From the NCBI GenBank assembly GCA_025056955.1, contig JANWYL010000093.1, forward strand, positions 1-11,071: 11,071 nt of DNA. The letters are read 5' to 3'. The first letter of the stretch is position 1; every line of letters starts with the position of its first letter. This DNA is from Sandaracinaceae bacterium (GTDB lineage Bacteria; Myxococcota_A; Polyangia; Polyangiales; Sandaracinaceae). Shown here one piece after another: positions 1-6,956 of the stretch. A model generated the notes under the pieces. The model worked only from the letters and a program-made list of their open reading frames with translations, did not search any database and was not told the origin of the DNA. A program made the translations under genes and the position numbers.

Positions 1-1103
1 GCCAGGACATTGGCAGGGTTCTCTAGATCTTTTCCCACTCTGCCAAAAAAGACTTCAAAACGGTTATCGTTCAACAGTCGCTTGATGCGCTGTTGCATCG
101 TTCTTAGGTAGTTGTTGTCATTGCGTTTTTGCTTGTTCTTATTGCGCTCTTGGTTGTTGTCATTACCTTTTTGCTCGTTGTTGTCATTGCCTTTTTCCCC
201 AAGGAATTCTAGAAGCTCTCTGATTTTAAAGTATACAGGCGTGTCTGCTGAGGGAGATTTTTGGTTTTGATTGCTTTTGGATTTTTCTCGTAGCTCGCGC
301 AAGGCATCGAGAAGGGCGGGACGCTGGGCTCCTGGTGCTGCCTGAAACAGCTGCACAAAATCATCAGAATTCATGAACCAATAGGGGATGAGCAGGCGGT
401 CCTTACCGGCGTCTGGATTACATGAAAGAAGGAGGGGTTTTGGCATCTTATTCCCCGAACCATTCTTTTCGAAGGCCTCAGCGTATTCTCCATTGATATC
501 AAAAATGATAAAGGTTGTGCGTTTGACTTCCTCGATTTCATGGATCGACTGTATCAAACTTGCAATCGTGCACGATTTGCCTGATCCAGTGCTCCCCAAT
601 ACGGCGGCATGCTTGCCGAAGAAGGCATCGGGGTCAATTCGAAGGGGCCTCCTTCCTGAGGCGAGCGATTCGCCGATTTCAATCCACTGGCCCCCTTTCT
701 CAGAATCTGTACGCCTCTTTGGTTCAAGGATCATGTCAAGCTCAGCTTTGGAGGCCAAGTACACTGGGTTGTCGAGCACTGGAAAAACAGATATCCCTTG
801 CTGGAAGGAGTTGGAATGGATCGTCCCAATGAGCGTGGCCTTGATGATGCGGCGAGCCAAGGGCAAAGCGGCCACCACGTGATTGTCTTTCGATCCTTCC
901 TCCTCTTCCTTTACCATTACGCGCGTTACGATCGCCACAAGGCGCTGTGTGCCAACAGGTATGATCAGATATGAATTGATCTGCCCAACTTCCACGACGC
1001 CTTCGCAAGTGCTTCTCGTCATTCCCTTGAGATCGGGGTTGAGCTCAATTGTGACTTGTGCAGTATCAACCGCGATAACTCTGCCGATTTCGTAATCATT
1101 CAT
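1..1103 (-). CDS. herA: HerA/DUF87-family ATPase of a SIR2-HerA defence pair (3' end outside window)
   Basis: The frame is open from ATG at 1103-1101 to the left edge, giving 367 codons; I checked the left part codon by codon and found no stop. Residues 1-30 (MNDYEIGRVIAVDTAQVTIE...) resemble the small N-terminal beta-barrel (HAS-barrel) of HerA/DUF87 proteins. A Walker A motif, GSTGSGKS, lies at about residues 170-177 (near 573-596), followed by a FIIFDINGEYAEAF strand-helix typical of HerA-FtsK-type hexameric translocases. Residues 302-331 form a polar tandem-repeat linker. Walker B and the C-terminus lie beyond the window. The gene starts 20 bases after the SIR2 stop with a GAGGAG ribosome site, so the two are very likely co-translated. 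HerA partners are known to assemble with SIR2 NADases in anti-phage defence; the role here is inferred from pairing and motifs. A stand-alone DNA translocase is the alternative. Confidence 0.88.
   Translation of the reverse strand, partial: MNDYEIGRVIAVDTAQVTIELNPDLKGMTRSTCEGVVEVGQINSYLIIPVGTQRLVAIVTRVMVKEEEEGSKDNHVVAALPLARRIIKATLIGTIHSNSFQQGISVFPVLDNPVYLASKAELDMILEPKRRTDSEKGGQWIEIGESLASGRRPLRIDPDAFFGKHAAVLGSTGSGKSCTIASLIQSIHEIEEVKRTTFIIFDINGEYAEAFEKNGSGNKMPKPLLLSCNPDAGKDRLLIPYWFMNSDDFVQLFQAAPGAQRPALLDALRELREKSKSNQNQKSPSADTPVYFKIRELLEFLGEKGNDNNEQKGNDNNQERNKNKQKRNDNNYLRTMQQRIKRLLNDNRFEVFFGRVGKDLENPANVL
111..200 (-). repeat. In-frame 24-base tandem repeat in herA
   Basis: On the plus strand, near-identical 24-base units lie at 111-134, 153-176 and 177-200. 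A shortened 18-base relative lies at 135-152. Each unit starts with gttgttgtcatt. On the minus strand they encode an Asn/Asp/Lys/Gln-rich stretch around residues 302-331, with repeated GNDNN/RNDNN cores. All unit lengths are multiples of three, so copy-number change keeps the frame. It is probably a flexible or charged linker. Confidence 0.85.
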
Positions 1104-1111
1104 CGGTCTTT

Positions 1112-1117
1112 CTCCTC
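1112..1117 (-). promoter_or_regulatory. Shine-Dalgarno of herA
   Basis: On the minus strand GAGGAG ends 8 bases before the ATG at 1103. It lies in the 20-base gap after the SIR2 stop codon (1124-1126). This fixes the herA start and supports co-translation with SIR2. Confidence 0.75.
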
Positions 1118-1123
1118 GCTCGA

Positions 1124-2545
1124 TCAAAATTTGCCCGATAATTTCCTGTAGGTTTCTAGGGCTTTCTCCCGAATCTGGTCGGCGTGCAGTTCTGGGAGGA
1201 ATTGTTCGACGAAACTCGAAAATTTTCCAGCATCTTTCCCGCTGAAAAGCCAAATGCGTTGATCATTCTGATTAAGCAGCATGTTCACAAAGGGGCTGCT
1301 TGGGCTTGGGTCAACGATAACGAGGATCAAGCTCGGGATCGCCAAGGCCTGCCAAATGATTTTGTTCACGTGCTCATCGCCAAACCCATAACCTATGACA
1401 AATAAGACCGATTGAGGGCGCACCACCGATGCAGCAAAGCGCCGGAAGAGCTCGGCATATGGCATGCCAAGGGTTTCACCATACTTTGCCGGGGTGGGGT
1501 AGATCAGCCGTTGTTTTTCAGAAGGGTTCGAGTCATCGATGCAACGCTCAAAAATCTCATCGGAAGGAAAAGATGAAAATGCCGATGATGACGATAGTGA
1601 TAATGACTCCACGCCGTAAGGGTTTTTGGGTGTGGGTTCACTCGATATCCACGTGATGGAGCCGTGCAGCTTGTAGAGGTGGAGGAGGCGATCGAAGCGA
1701 TGCACGCGTCCCTCTGTGGTTTCCCCGGGAAAATAGATGTCTTGTTCATACACTTCAGGACGAAACACCCTGCGCTGGGTGCCAACGAATCCGTCGAGCA
1801 AAATGATCCCCTCGGCATCGGCCGCTTGCTCGATCAAGGTGTCGTAATTGAGCGTGAAAATGTGAACCCGCCTGAGGTTGATGGGGCGAGCCAAAAGTTT
1901 ACGAAGAAAGAGTTTATGGGTACCAAGTGGATCAGAAGGATTACCTTTCTGGTGTGGATCAGAAGGTTTATCTTTCTGGTTTGATTCAGCAGGCAAGATG
2001 CACTGTGCCACAAGTGAACAGGTCGCATATCTGATCGCATCCCTCACGTCTTTTTCTTCCAAATTGAACTGTAAGTTTTGTGCTTTATTGTCATGTATAA
2101 GACATATGCCTTCTTTTTGAAGTACAGCGTGCCAAAGATGCAGTTGGGTCAATATCTTTTCGTAATTTGCTGGTATTCTTGGTTTTTCTTTTAGTTTTTT
2201 TCGGTCTTGAATCTGTGCATCGAGTATGGGAACTTGCACTTGTTGGTTGTCTCTGCCGTTCATGCTGTAGTGGGCGGCAAGATAGAATACCCTAAGCCAT
2301 CGGGCCACTTTATCGCTTTCGACTCCTTAATTGAGCAGCCTCTCTTCAATCTCGATCGGTATCGATCCGAGGAGAGGCCCGCCGCATTCGGCAGATGCAC
2401 CAGCGCCAAGCAAAAACGATACGCTTTCCATCTTGAGCAAGGTGCCGATGCGGACTCGAATTTCTTGGAGCTTTTCTTCGGAGATTTCGGGGGCAATTGT
2501 TTCCCCTTCGATGATAATTTTTTTGTCTTGATGGGTCATGGCCAC
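1124..2545 (-). pseudogene. SIR2-family NADase gene interrupted by one in-frame TAA
   Basis: One continuous frame runs from GTG at 2545 (or ATG at 2539) to TGA at 1124-1126, 473 residues if the TAA at 2327-2329 (codon 73) is ignored. SIR2 hallmarks lie on both sides of the stop, in order and in frame. FLLGAGAS, the NAD-binding glycine motif, is at residues 44-51. FTLNYDTLIE, with the Asn/Asp pair, is at about 230-239. YKLHGS, with the catalytic-type His, is at about 291-296. IGYGFGDEH is at about 384-392. This fits SIR2_2-type NAD+ hydrolases used in abortive phage defence, directly upstream of HerA as in known SIR2-HerA (Nezha-type) pairs. The start has AGGA about 10 bases upstream. Residues 190-207 are a duplicated linker and about 314-326 a serine-rich stretch. 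The stop removes the glycine motif from the main part. It may be an inactivating mutation, a sequencing error, or be bypassed by reinitiation at GTG 2308 (residue 80). Confidence 0.85.
1925..1978 (-). repeat. 27-base tandem duplication in the SIR2 gene
   Basis: Two units of 27 bases, 1925-1951 and 1952-1978, differ at only a few positions; both contain gtggatcagaagg and ctttctg. They encode two nine-residue repeats, QKDKPSDPH and QKGNPSDPL (residues 190-207), just before the NYD motif segment. Both the frame and the SIR2 motifs are preserved. Confidence 0.9.
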
Positions 2546-3510
2546 GTTGGGGCAATCCTAGCAAAAAACGTTAGGGTGGCACAAAGCGTTCTGTGTCATT
2601 CGAATTTCGCCCCGAATTGTTTTTTGGAGCAGTGTATCGCGGAGGCAGCGAGGACGCTGGGTTGAATTTTGCAGTTCCACATTTGATGAAGGAAACATGA
2701 TGCTGTTTGAAAAATATGTCAGTCAATCTAAGTGGCAGGACAACTAAATCATGCCTGGCCAATGGCCTTTGTATTCAGCAAACAATTGTTTATCTGTCGC
2801 AAAGTACAAAGTAAGTCCACACTGTGTTTGCTCGTATCCAATAAATGGAACGAAGTTTTGTATTTTTTTCAAAAAGGAAAATACACGAGCCGCATGTATG
2901 ATTAGCAAATACGATTACAGGCCTGTCCATTGATGCGCTTACTTCAGGTTTTCATTATGAAACACCATAATCGCTGGTTTTCCTTGATCTAACACCGGAA
3001 CCAGGCTCTTTGCAGAGACAGATTTGGTCATATTTTTTTCCAAAGGGTAAACGCTTTATCACTTCACCAATTTTTCTTCACTTCCCACCCCTATGGTGTT
3101 TCACCCAGTCGGAGCGCATGAGGTGAACAAGGAAGAGGTCTTAGAGCTTGGCGGAGAGGCCGGTGGGACTCTCCCATACGCTAGCGGCCTTCCATTTTTT
3201 GCGAAGGCGGGCTCAAAAATCATGCCTTGGAGAGCGCCCGGGCTATCTGCTCAAGCGTTTGACTCATTTTGTGGTTGCGTTTGATTTTGTCGCCCAGTGT
3301 GCCGAAGATCTATCTAGGCGATGGCGCGCTGTTGGGGGAGGAGGGGGTAATTCCAAGCACCCAGCGTATTCCCCATTTTGCAGTGGCATTTTGGTGCCTT
3401 CCGAGGCCCGAACAACCAGCTCTACGAAAGGTCTCAAACATCAAATCAAAGAGGTGGCCTGCATCGACGATTTCACGAGGTCATACTACCCAAATATCCG
3501 TTGGGTAAAT

Positions 3511-3539
3511 GCCATCAAAAGGTGTTTTGATGGCTTTTT
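3511..3539 (+). repeat. Perfect 10-bp inverted repeat followed by T5 (terminator-like)
   Basis: GCCATCAAAA (3511-3520), a GGTG loop (3521-3524), TTTTGATGGC (3525-3534) and then TTTTT (3535-3539). In the plus direction this has the form of an intrinsic terminator. No plus-strand gene is supported upstream of it, and it lies inside the hsdS remnant between the YFKK and PFDGIYP segments. On the minus strand the tail is ATTTACCC, a poor U-tract. It could terminate antisense transcription or be only a mutational scar. Confidence 0.55.
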
Positions 3540-3687
3540 AAAGTAGAGCCAAAGCTTTCCGAATAAAATGTTAACTTTCTCAAATTCTTAAAGCGTAGTT
3601 TTGGATTGGTCGCATCTTCTGCGACACCCATGCCAAATGAGCTTATGTGTTCAAGTCCAATGCAAGGAAAACCGGCGACCTCGGACG

Positions 3688-3713
3688 GCGCTACATTGTC
3701 GCGCTACATTGTC
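3688..3713. repeat. Perfect 13-base tandem duplication
   Basis: The 13-mer gcgctacattgtc occurs twice in immediate tandem, at 3688-3700 and 3701-3713, near the 5' end of the hsdS remnant. Thirteen is not a multiple of three, so it shifts the frame. Removing one copy joins an upstream ATG (3731) in frame with the APSEVAGFPCIGLEHI segment. It is therefore a probable inactivating slippage event. Confidence 0.85.
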
Positions 3714-3780
3714 CCTTATCAATACGGCCATTTGATCAAAAGTCGCGGTTCTTCACTCACCGCCATGGCCACCCCATCAA

Positions 3781-4263
3781 TCATAACTTCACTCCGAGAT
3801 CTCGGAGCATTTGAAAGGTGTCAATGCATTTTACGCCCAGCGCTTTGCAAACATTGGGGATGGGGATCCTTCTCCGCACTGCAGGGTTATACACTTCCTG
3901 GGAAACAACAGTGCCTTTTTTTGCTTTGGCATATGCAATAACCCAAGCGTCAGCATTGTGATTGAATTCATCTTTTGCTTCTGCAGTAAATTGAGTTTGA
4001 TGATGTGCCCATTCGATGACTTCTGTATATGCATCAATAACAATGCCCTGTTTTGTTGATTCAAAGTATGGGTGAAAGTGCTGCTGCGCCCATTTTTTAA
4101 GCTCATCGTTGCCCCTGTTAATTTCTTCTTCAACACGATCTATGCTTCGCACCTTCCCTGCTTGTGCATGTTGAATCAATGCATTCCAGAAACCAGGAGC
4201 GAGGTCGAATGCATAGTAAGAGCGTCCTGCCTGTATGAACACGCTCGAATCTAAAACGTACAT
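3781..4263 (-). CDS. DUF4411 family PIN-like protein, probable toxin
   Basis: This is a complete 160-residue protein, the usual size for DUF4411. The start MYVLDSSVFI carries the first acidic residue (D5) of a PIN-like nuclease fold. An acidic cluster, RVEEEI, is at residues 43-48, and NADAWVIAYA gives a third acidic residue at D105. These spacings fit the metal-binding acid set of PIN-domain ribonucleases. ATG at 4263-4261 follows the ImmA stop by 9 bases, with AAGG about 7 bases upstream, so the two genes form an operon. DUF4411 proteins are commonly found next to ImmA/IrrE HTH-peptidase genes in a toxin-antitoxin-like arrangement, often near type I restriction genes. RNase toxicity is inferred from fold and pairing, not shown. 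The gene is intact although hsdS, directly downstream, is decayed. Confidence 0.88.
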   Translation of the reverse strand: MYVLDSSVFIQAGRSYYAFDLAPGFWNALIQHAQAGKVRSIDRVEEEINRGNDELKKWAQQHFHPYFESTKQGIVIDAYTEVIEWAHHQTQFTAEAKDEFNHNADAWVIAYAKAKKGTVVSQEVYNPAVRRRIPIPNVCKALGVKCIDTFQMLRDLGVKL

Positions 4264-4272
4264 GTCAATGCC

Positions 4273-5415
4273 TTATCTTTCAGGGCTGAGGTATTTGGCA
4301 TATTGCTCAAAAGTTTTTCCGTACAGGCCTGTTAACCTATACGCTTCGTGATAGAGAAGTTTTCCCTCCTTCACCGCGCGAATAACAGCCTCAGCAAAGC
4401 GCCGACTCAGGCGCAAGTTCTGCGTCGCATAAAAATCACCTCCCGCTTGGCGAGTGGAAACCCGCCGTTCACGCTCTTGGTATTTCTTGTAAAAGTTCAA
4501 AAACTCGGTTTTCTTAATCATTTGCAGTTCAAAAGCCCGACGGGCCGCAACGAGTTCGCTCACTTTGAAGCGGCACGCAATCCTCTGGAAGCAGTCGGAT
4601 TGATCCCTGACAGATGGCCAGAAGCGCTTGAACTCAGATTCGGGTACAAGAAATTCAGCAGCAATCCGGTTACATGCTTGTTCTGTTTCGTCACTGGCTG
4701 GTTGGAGATTCCTCAAATCAAAAGCGGCGCTGCTTCCAAGCCAGATATGAGCCAGCTCATGTGCCAAGGTGAACATCTGAGCCGCTTTGCCATCAGCACC
4801 GTTGATAAACACGAGCGGGGCATACTCATCCACCAAAACAAAGCCCCGGAATTCATCAGGATTAAGCTTTCGGTGTGTGTTGTTTCCGACAATGGCGTTT
4901 ACGACGACCAGTATTCCGGCATTTTCTGCTTTCGTCTGTAATGCACGCAAAGCTGCGGTCCAATCGCATTCCTTCTTCGCCCATCCCTCGCTGAGGTGAA
5001 GAACATCTCTGATTTCGCGTGCAATCTGCTCTGGATTGTCCGTGTTTTGCCTCGAGCGCACAAAGCGGAGCGCTTCGTGGCCCTGTTCAATTAGATACTC
5101 CCGCATCCAGGCCTGGCGTCGCAGCATGGTCCGGACAGTTTCAAGCAGATCCGCGCTTGGCCGCTCCAGCTTCTTCTCGCCTTGCGTGCGGAAGTGGGGA
5201 ATGGGCAGCGTGTCTTCAGGTGGATTGGGGAGGAAGAAATAACCAAGGGGGGTATGGGTTGCTTTCGCAAAATCTTCAAGTTGCCGCAGTGTTGGTTGGC
5301 TCTTGCCGCTCAGCCACTCTGGTAGCTTGGTGAATCTCGCCCGTATGGCTTCTGGACGCCCCGAGCGCTCCAAAGCCCAATTTAGGACAGATGCACTGAC
5401 AGACACGCGCGTCAT
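4273..5415 (-). CDS. ImmA/IrrE family HTH-metallopeptidase (antitoxin/regulator partner of DUF4411)
   Basis: From ATG 5415 this encodes 380 residues. The N-terminal part MTRVSVSASVLNWALERSG through about residue 60 (LPEWLSGKSQPTLRQLEDFAK) is like the XRE-type helix-turn-helix found at the front of these proteins, followed by the LGYFFLPNPPEDTLPIPHFRT link typical of the family. The peptidase core has HELAH at 219-223, a zinc HExxH motif, and an acidic residue in NRIAAEFLVP near 254. I chose ATG 5415 because family members usually start MTRV. The frame stays open upstream to a GTG at 5499, but neither start has a good ribosome site. The protein ends at TAA 4273, 9 bases before DUF4411. It probably represses the pair and may act as antitoxin or be cleaved or activated in stress; that role is inferred from family context. 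Confidence 0.9.
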   Translation of the reverse strand: MTRVSVSASVLNWALERSGRPEAIRARFTKLPEWLSGKSQPTLRQLEDFAKATHTPLGYFFLPNPPEDTLPIPHFRTQGEKKLERPSADLLETVRTMLRRQAWMREYLIEQGHEALRFVRSRQNTDNPEQIAREIRDVLHLSEGWAKKECDWTAALRALQTKAENAGILVVVNAIVGNNTHRKLNPDEFRGFVLVDEYAPLVFINGADGKAAQMFTLAHELAHIWLGSSAAFDLRNLQPASDETEQACNRIAAEFLVPESEFKRFWPSVRDQSDCFQRIACRFKVSELVAARRAFELQMIKKTEFLNFYKKYQERERRVSTRQAGGDFYATQNLRLSRRFAEAVIRAVKEGKLLYHEAYRLTGLYGKTFEQYAKYLSPER

Positions 5416-5629
5416 GATGGATCGGATTGTGGATCTTGGTTTTGGCAAATGCTTTCGCAAATTGGGTGTAAGCCGGCTCACAAGCTCCTCTGCCTGCACC
5501 TCGCGTTGTGGAGGTGGTTTCGCGCTGAAGGCCCAAGCGAGCGAAAATGGATTGTGGTGGAAAGCGTCTGCAATCTCTCCAGGTTATTCACCGATGCTTG
5601 GTTGAGGGTGGATCGATGCGGCACAAAGG
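5416..5629 (-). other. Spacer between the hsdM remnant and immA
   Basis: About 210 bases follow the last recognisable HsdM residues. The immA frame stays open through the first part, up to a GTG at 5499. No protein family or convincing -35/-10 pair is visible. It may hold the immA promoter or the worn-out tail of hsdM. Confidence 0.35.
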
Positions 5630-6941
5630 GATGCTTAGAGAAATTCTGAGCCCTTTCGGGTTCAATTACTGCATCCAGCTGGGCCGCCTCGGCCTGCTCC
5701 TAGCGGGCTCAGCGATGAGGCGCTTCATTTTCCTCGGAAGGCTTGTCATCGTCTTGATTTCGGCGCCAACATGGGGGCTCGGCGCAAGAACGTGGCCATT
5801 TTTTCGGATTGCTTCGAGCATGGCACTCTTGCAGAAGCCCAGAATGTTCTTGTATTCCCTGGCCCCTTTTTTGCTGCGCGAGGGATGATAAGTGCCCGCG
5901 ATAAAACCAAAGGCATGCTGGGATTGTCGTCGAATGAAAAAACTTATTGGAAAGAGCGACCCCACAGTCGACGATGTTTTTGCGGTTTTCTCCCTCTCCC
6001 GCCTTGGTTTGAAGAAAGAGGGCCATTGGCGAGATCAAGCCTGCTGCCCACGGGCGAAGGGTGGTAAATCATGTGTTGCACCAAAAGTGGGGTTTTCGGG
6101 AGGCGTTGTTCCGTACTCCCGACGCTTGTCATTTCGAAGCAATTCCCCCTTCCAGCTCGGAAGGTGGGGCGAGGATGTGGTCGGCTTTGAGGTCTGGGAG
6201 ACGATCGTCGAGGAAGGTATCACCGGGTTCAATCTTCCCATCAATTCCGCGGATGGCGAGCTTCATTTTGGCCAGATGCCAAGTCGTCTGATTTTTGGTC
6301 GTTCGAGAACTTGCTCTTGACGAGACGTCTTTGGCGTAGGTTTTGACGCATTGCGGCCGACTGAACAAACATTCCGCCAGAGCCGCAGCATGGGTCATGG
6401 ATGCGGCCGTGGCAGGGCTCGAGCGTGGCGACAAGGAGCCTTGACAGAGTGAGCTTTTTCGCCCCTTGGCGCTTGCAAATTGTGAGAGAAAGCGCTCGTA
6501 GATGTGGCCAAGGAGTCTTTTGACGAGTCGTTTTCAAAGCGGATATGGAGACGAGCTCGACCAGCTCGCCGAGCCGGCTTGGTTCGATTTTCAAGCGGCT
6601 GTATTCCTTGGTGAGGACATCTTGAGGGTGGGGTTGTCGTTCCCAATTCTTTGCCCGGTCGATGCGCACACCGATATCGCCTGGCGGGCGCTGCTTGAGC
6701 ACCTCACGGCGGGCTCTTTGGGTGAGATTTTGCCCGCGGTACTTGTCCGGATCTTCAGGTTGGCCCATTGCCCTCGGCTGAGCTTGGCCTGGTGTTCTTC
6801 GAAGGCGTCGGAAAGGTATTTGAGAAAGATCAAGCCCAAAACGAGGTTCTTGTATTCCGCAGGATCGATCGAGCCCCGCAAGGCATCGGCCATTTTCCAG
6901 AGCTCGTTTTCGTATCCCCAAAACGCCTGGTTTGGGGGCAA
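5630..6941 (-). pseudogene. hsdM: Decayed type I restriction DNA methyltransferase HsdM
   Basis: Successive frames carry an HsdM in order. YENELWKMADALRG and AEYKNLVLGLIFLKYLSDAFEEHQ lie near 6770-6915. EDPDKYR lies near 6750, and SRLGELVELVS is in the following frame. DPCCGSGGMFVQS, the SAM-binding motif I, lies near 6363-6398. LAKMKLAIRGID is followed by DLKADHILAPPSE (about 6155-6180), where the catalytic NPPF motif should be but Asn and Phe are gone. LVQHMIYH and LANGPLSSNQ follow, then IPACLWF and GFCKSAMLEAIRKNGHVL. The C-terminal EQAEAAQLDAVIE lies near 5650-5690. At about 5905-5915 CLWF runs straight into AGTYH, so roughly 30 codons are missing there. No ATG is seen at the front; only TTG at 6941 fits. 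It would have supplied N6-adenine methylation with HsdS. It is not functional. The 5' end lies 15 bases after the aminotransferase stop. Confidence 0.9.
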
Positions 6942-6956
6942 TGCACAAGGAGCGCC

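Larger units (their letters stand above)
2571..3766 (-). pseudogene. hsdS: Decayed type I restriction specificity subunit HsdS
   Basis: No single frame is open, but in order across frames the minus strand carries HsdS landmarks. TRD1: GFPCIGLEHI (about 3643-3672), NILFGKLWLYFKK (3534-3572), FDGIYPTDI (about 3493-3519) and ASEGTKMP (3384-3407). Central conserved region: PQQRAIA (3317-3337) and GTLGDKIKRNHKMSQTLEQIARAL (about 3231-3300), then FEPxxAKxGR and a GLSAKL-stop-DLF linker (about 3130-3165) where the family normally has a Tyr. TRD2: VIKRLPFGKKYDQ (about 3021-3062), VIVFANHTC (2892-2918) and AEYKGHWPGM (about 2750-2780). C-terminus: LRDTLLQKTIRGEI (about 2601-2642) and NDTERFVPP before TAA at 2571-2573. 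The assignment rests on remembered family motifs. HsdS would direct HsdM/HsdR to a bipartite target, but several frameshifts and stops make it non-functional. The N-terminus is uncertain (ATG at 3766 or 3731). Confidence 0.85.

Noticed and set aside
111..200. CRISPR-like repeats
   Set aside because: The units are contiguous, in frame and have no spacers; they are a coding tandem repeat.
388..882. Plus-strand 164-residue open frame
   Set aside because: It is the antisense of the herA ATPase region, which shows a Walker A motif and family sequence on the minus strand.
2327..2329. Recoded or alternative genetic code at the SIR2 TAA
   Set aside because: TAA ends the ImmA gene and hsdS in the same window, so it is a normal stop here, and no recoding element is visible.
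2690..2740. Possible SIR2 promoter with TTGACT
   Set aside because: The TTGACT near 2716-2721 on the minus strand has no convincing -10 at the right distance and lies in hsdS coding sequence.
2571..2762. Minus-strand 63-codon frame
   Set aside because: Its end (NDTERFVPP-stop) is the HsdS C-terminus and the rest is frame-shifted hsdS, not a separate protein.
2939..3031. Minus-strand 30-codon frame beginning MTKSVSAKSLVPVLDQGK
   Set aside because: It first looked like a small gene, but VLDQGK fits the second recognition domain of HsdS and the flanking frames continue that domain.
3148..3546. Plus-strand 132-residue open frame ending near the hairpin
   Set aside because: It lacks recognisable domains and lies opposite the ordered HsdS fragments. 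A plus-strand gene ending at the hairpin was attractive but has no other support.
4348..4941. Plus-strand 197-residue open frame
   Set aside because: Antisense shadow of the ImmA-type peptidase gene, which has HELAH and a normal length.
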